From the NCBI GenBank assembly GCA_022819505.1, contig JAJEHD010000010.1, positions 1-64,000 on the forward strand: DNA of 64,000 nt. Direction: 5' to 3'. Made by a program: the position numbers and the translations under genes. Shown here in pieces: positions 62,221 through 64,000 of this stretch. Under the pieces are notes generated by a model that had not been told where the DNA came from, ran no database searches, and worked only from the letters and a program-made list of their open reading frames with translations. How positions within the stretch are numbered: the first letter of the stretch is position 1; every line of letters starts with the position of its first letter. The DNA is from Acidimicrobiia bacterium. GTDB lineage: Bacteria > Actinomycetota > Acidimicrobiia > Acidimicrobiales > Aldehydirespiratoraceae.

Positions 62221-63137
62221 TGGAGCAGATCCTGGCTACCACGCTTCGCTCCGCCGCCCCGCTCGCGCTGGTCGCCACCGCTGGCGTGTTCGCCTTCCGA
62301 GCCGGAATCTTCCATCTAGGGCTCGAAGGGCTCATGATCGTCGGCGCATTCACGACGGTGGCCGTCGGCGAGGCGACCGGATCGGTGGAACTCGGGATCC
62401 TCGCGGCCATCGGCGTCTGCATGGTCCTCTCCGCGGTGTACTGGTGGGTGATCGGCCCCCTCGGCGCGAACGTCATCATCGCCGGGCTGGGGCTCACCTC
62501 AATCGGTCTCGGTGGCACGGCTTTCGCACTCGGAGCCATCTTCGACCGGCGCGGCTCCATGTTCACCGAGGTGGTGCTGCCCCGACCGGTGAGCGGGATC
62601 ACATCGGGGTTCGGCGTCATCGTCTCGGAGCACTCTGTACTCGTATGGATGACGCCGCTGATAGTGCTAACCGCCTGGGTGGTGCTGCGGCGCAGCCGTT
62701 TCGGGCTGCGCCTGGCCGCCGTGGGCGAGTACCCCTTCGCGGCGCGCGCCGCGGGCGTGAACCCTTCGGTCGTGCGGCTTCAGGCGCTCCTCATCGCCGG
62801 AGCGCTCTGCGCCCTCGGCGGCGCGGAACTGTCGGTCGGAGCACTGCACAACTTCACCGAGAACATGACCAACGGCCGGGGGTTCATCGCCTTTGTGGCG
62901 GTCATCTTCGGGGCCTGGCACCCCATCGGCGCGGCGCTCGCCGCGTTGTTCTTCGGCTTCGCCGACGCCATCGGCATCCAGTCGCAGATCAATATCACGG
63001 AGCGAGTGCCGCGGGAGTTCGTTCTGATGATCCCCTATGTGCTCACGATCCTCGCCGTATGGCTGGGAGGACTCTGGAGACGCCGCTCCCTGGAAGCTGA
63101 AGCCGGCTATGCAGAACTGAGAGAACCGGACCGTTGA
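62220..63137 (+). CDS. ABC permease 2 (nucleoside/BMP type)
   Basis: A 305-residue membrane protein of the same family: FRAGIFHLGLEGLMIVGAFT, LGANVIIAGLGL, LAAVGEYPFAARAAGVNPS, ALCALGGAELSVG and GFIAFVAVIFGAWHP. ATG 62220 shares one base with the upstream stop. The last gene of the transport operon; 6 bp separate it from the convergent adenosylhomocysteinase. Confidence 0.93.
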   Translation: MEQILATTLRSAAPLALVATAGVFAFRAGIFHLGLEGLMIVGAFTTVAVGEATGSVELGILAAIGVCMVLSAVYWWVIGPLGANVIIAGLGLTSIGLGGTAFALGAIFDRRGSMFTEVVLPRPVSGITSGFGVIVSEHSVLVWMTPLIVLTAWVVLRRSRFGLRLAAVGEYPFAARAAGVNPSVVRLQALLIAGALCALGGAELSVGALHNFTENMTNGRGFIAFVAVIFGAWHPIGAALAALFFGFADAIGIQSQINITERVPREFVLMIPYVLTILAVWLGGLWRRRSLEAEAGYAELREPDR

Positions 63138-63143
63138 GGCCGG

Positions 63144-64000
63144 TCAATAGCGGTAGTGGTCGGGCTTGTAGGGCCCGTCGACCTCCACGCCGATGTAGTC
63201 GGCCTGCTGGGGGGTGAGCCTGGTCAGGCGTACGCCGAGCGCGTCGAGGTGCAGCCGGGCCACCTCCTCGTCCAACCGCCGGGGCAGGGTGGTCACGCCG
63301 ATCGGCATCGACCCGGCGTTGGCGTGCAGCTCCATCTGGGCCAGCACCTGGTTGGTGAAGCTGCACGACATCACGAAGCTGGGGTGCCCGGTGGCGTTGC
63401 CCAGATTCAGCAGCCGGCCCTCCGAGAGCAGGATCACCGAGTGGCCGTCGCCGAAGACGTACTCGTCCACCTGGGGCTTGATGTTGACCCTCTGGACATC
63501 CGACATGCGGTTCAGCCCGGCGACGTCCACCTCGTTGTCGAAGTGGCCGATGTTGCCCACAACGGCCTGGTGCTTCATGCGGGCCATGTGTCCCGCGCTG
63601 ATGACGCCAGCGTTGCCGGTGGCTGTGACGAAGATGTCGGCGATGGACACCACCGCCTCCAGGGTGTTGACCTCGTAGCCCTCCATGGCCGCCTGGAGAG
63701 CGCAGATCGGGTCGATCTCGGCGATGATCACCCGGGCCCCCTGGCCCCGCAACGCCGCCGCGCATCCCTTGCCCACGTCCCCGAAGCCGCACACCACCGC
63801 CACCTTGCCGCCGATCATCACGTCGGTGGCCCGGTTGATGCCGTCGAGCAGCGAGTGGCGGCAGCCGTAGTGGTTGTCGAACTTGGACTTGGTGACCGAG
63901 TCGTTCACGTTGATGGCCGGGAACAGCAGCTCGCCTCGCTCCAGCATCTGCTGCAACCGCATCACGCCGGTGGTGGTCTCCTCCGACACTCCGGTGATGG
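63144..64000 (-). CDS. ahcY: S-adenosylhomocysteine hydrolase (C-terminal part, runs off the edge)
   Basis: About 285 residues of the enzyme that hydrolyses S-adenosylhomocysteine to adenosine and homocysteine. The visible part has [35 protein letters not shown] (with active-site Lys and Asp), [20 protein letters not shown] (NAD binding) and, at the end, [15 protein letters not shown], the characteristic C-terminus. The N-terminal third lies to the right of the window. The frame is continuous to the edge. A role with the methyl-transfer chemistry of nearby genes is possible but not shown. Confidence 0.97.
   Translation of the reverse strand, partial: ITGVSEETTTGVMRLQQMLERGELLFPAINVNDSVTKSKFDNHYGCRHSLLDGINRATDVMIGGKVAVVCGFGDVGKGCAAALRGQGARVIIAEIDPICALQAAMEGYEVNTLEAVVSIADIFVTATGNAGVISAGHMARMKHQAVVGNIGHFDNEVDVAGLNRMSDVQRVNIKPQVDEYVFGDGHSVILLSEGRLLNLGNATGHPSFVMSCSFTNQVLAQMELHANAGSMPIGVTTLPRRLDEEVARLHLDALGVRLTRLTPQQADYIGVEVDGPYKPDHYRY

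Overview
The window is high-GC DNA from an actinomycete-like bacterium. The evidence is F420-type luciferase-like oxidoreductases, the order prfB-ftsE-ftsX beside secA, hpf and comF, many CaiB/SDR/acyl-CoA enzymes, and a repeated promoter layout (TANNNT 6-7 nt before the start codon, no Shine-Dalgarno) typical of leaderless actinobacterial transcripts. An uncultured Acidimicrobiia-like lineage fits best, but that placement is inference.

Region 1 (about 1-17,000) looks like an integrated accessory island. It carries a DUF3800 protein, a two-gene cassette of a nucleoid-associated (NdpA/YejK-like) protein plus a membrane protein, a scrap of a tyrosine integrase, a ParA-type ATPase with its own helix-turn-helix and a nested palindrome upstream, an AbiEii-like protein, a DUF2442/DUF4160 pair, a DUF4173-like membrane protein, a DprA-like protein, and an XRE-ImmA/IrrE plus PIN pair. 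Divergent from that pair is a four-gene operon encoding a ubiquitin-like protein, an E2-like protein, a JAMM isopeptidase and a ThiF/E1 enzyme, in the order seen in Bil-type (bacterial ISG15-like) anti-phage conjugation systems. An intact tyrosine integrase closes the region.

Region 2 (17,000-33,200) mixes toxin-antitoxin modules (a frameshifted RHH/DUF5615 pair, MazEF, a Panacea pair, a lone HicB-like protein) with metabolic genes: a cyclase-family hydrolase, an FAD oxidoreductase, a DUF4143 ATPase, RidA, a GcvT-family protein, a DddP-like M24 protein, an alpha/beta hydrolase, a phosphotransferase and an LLM oxidoreductase. At 27,179-28,333 a redoxin gene is interrupted by one in-frame UGA exactly where the redox cysteine is expected, followed by a GGUC-loop hairpin. 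It reads as a selenoprotein.

Region 3 (33,200-47,700) holds a Rieske oxygenase/SDR operon, a PrmA-like methyltransferase, a cupin, an alcohol dehydrogenase, an acyl-CoA dehydrogenase, a divergent Lrp/alanine dehydrogenase pair, then the housekeeping block ftsX, ftsE, prfB, secA, hpf, comF. ftsX is preceded by an 11-codon leader ORF created by a tandem duplication of its own start.

Region 4 (47,700-64,000) has two tandem NAD-epimerase paralogues, an SDR/LLM pair, a GMC oxidoreductase with a small partner and a ferredoxin, and a divergent catabolic and uptake cluster: an XRE-cupin regulator, an FAD oxidoreductase, a CaiB-type CoA transferase, an enoyl-CoA hydratase, and a BMP-family lipoprotein with its ABC ATPase and two permeases. 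This suggests import and CoA-dependent breakdown of one unidentified substrate. The 3' part of S-adenosylhomocysteine hydrolase runs off the right edge.
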